A stretch of DNA of 13,156 nucleotides, from the NCBI GenBank assembly GCA_040755755.1, contig JBFLZW010000040.1, positions 1 through 13,156 on the forward strand. Direction: 5' to 3'. This document shows, one piece after another, positions 13,124 through 13,156 of the stretch. Positions within the stretch are counted from its first letter, which is position 1. The number at the start of each line of letters is the position of its first letter. Source of the DNA: a bacterium (GTDB taxonomy: Bacteria; SZUA-182; DTGQ01). The notes under the pieces were generated by a model. It had not been told where the DNA came from. It was given only the letters and a program-made list of their open reading frames with translations, and did no database searches. The translations under genes were made by a program, and so were the position numbers.

Positions 13124-13156
13124 CAACCAATCCGGCAAGGTCCTGATGAAAGTCGG

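Overview
The window looks like a piece of chromosome from an anaerobic or facultatively anaerobic Gram-negative-type bacterium, most plausibly a Desulfobacterota/Geobacter-like lineage or an uncultured relative. Three things suggest this: a four-subunit ferredoxin-dependent 2-oxoacid oxidoreductase, a membrane sensor-like protein with two c-type haem motifs, and strings of short tandem repeats between genes. No rRNA or other strong taxonomic marker is present, so the placement is inference. Nearly every gene lies on the minus strand; read below from high to low coordinates.

Right flank (12589-13156): a gene-poor stretch with short tandem duplications, a possible promoter with a 12-bp palindrome, and one small plus-strand ORF of 70 residues (Lys/Ser-rich, unrecognised). 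The minus-strand promoter for tadA also lies here.

Information-processing block (12588 down to 8729): tadA, tRNA-Ser(CGA), tRNA-Ser(GGA), the SRP 4.5S-type RNA (ffs), dnaX, ybaB/ebfC and recR. This order (tadA, small SRP RNA, dnaX, ybaB, recR) is also known from Bacillus subtilis, so the block is an old syntenic unit. The tadA reading frame runs 26 nt into the 5' end of tRNA-Ser(CGA).

Energy and carbon block (8640 down to 5567): porC, porD, porA, porB, a compact operon for a pyruvate (2-oxoacid):ferredoxin oxidoreductase. Hairpins lie before and after it.

Membrane block (5347 down to 2852): a 423-residue protein with TM helix, two CxxCH haem motifs, second TM helix, HAMP and two CBS domains; then pgsA and plsY, two phospholipid-synthesis genes.

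Accessory left flank (2678 down to 1): a two-gene restriction-modification cassette (methyltransferase, then a PD-(D/E)xK-like nuclease), visibly more A+T-rich than the genes to its right. Next to it are what look like mobile-element scars: a 3' remnant of an IS4-like transposase abutting repeats that resemble the end of an IS21-family element running off the left edge.

The most unusual features are the diheme-HAMP-CBS protein, a family of 7-bp-period tandem repeats in four intergenic gaps (one covering the porB stop codon), and the tadA/tRNA-Ser overlap.
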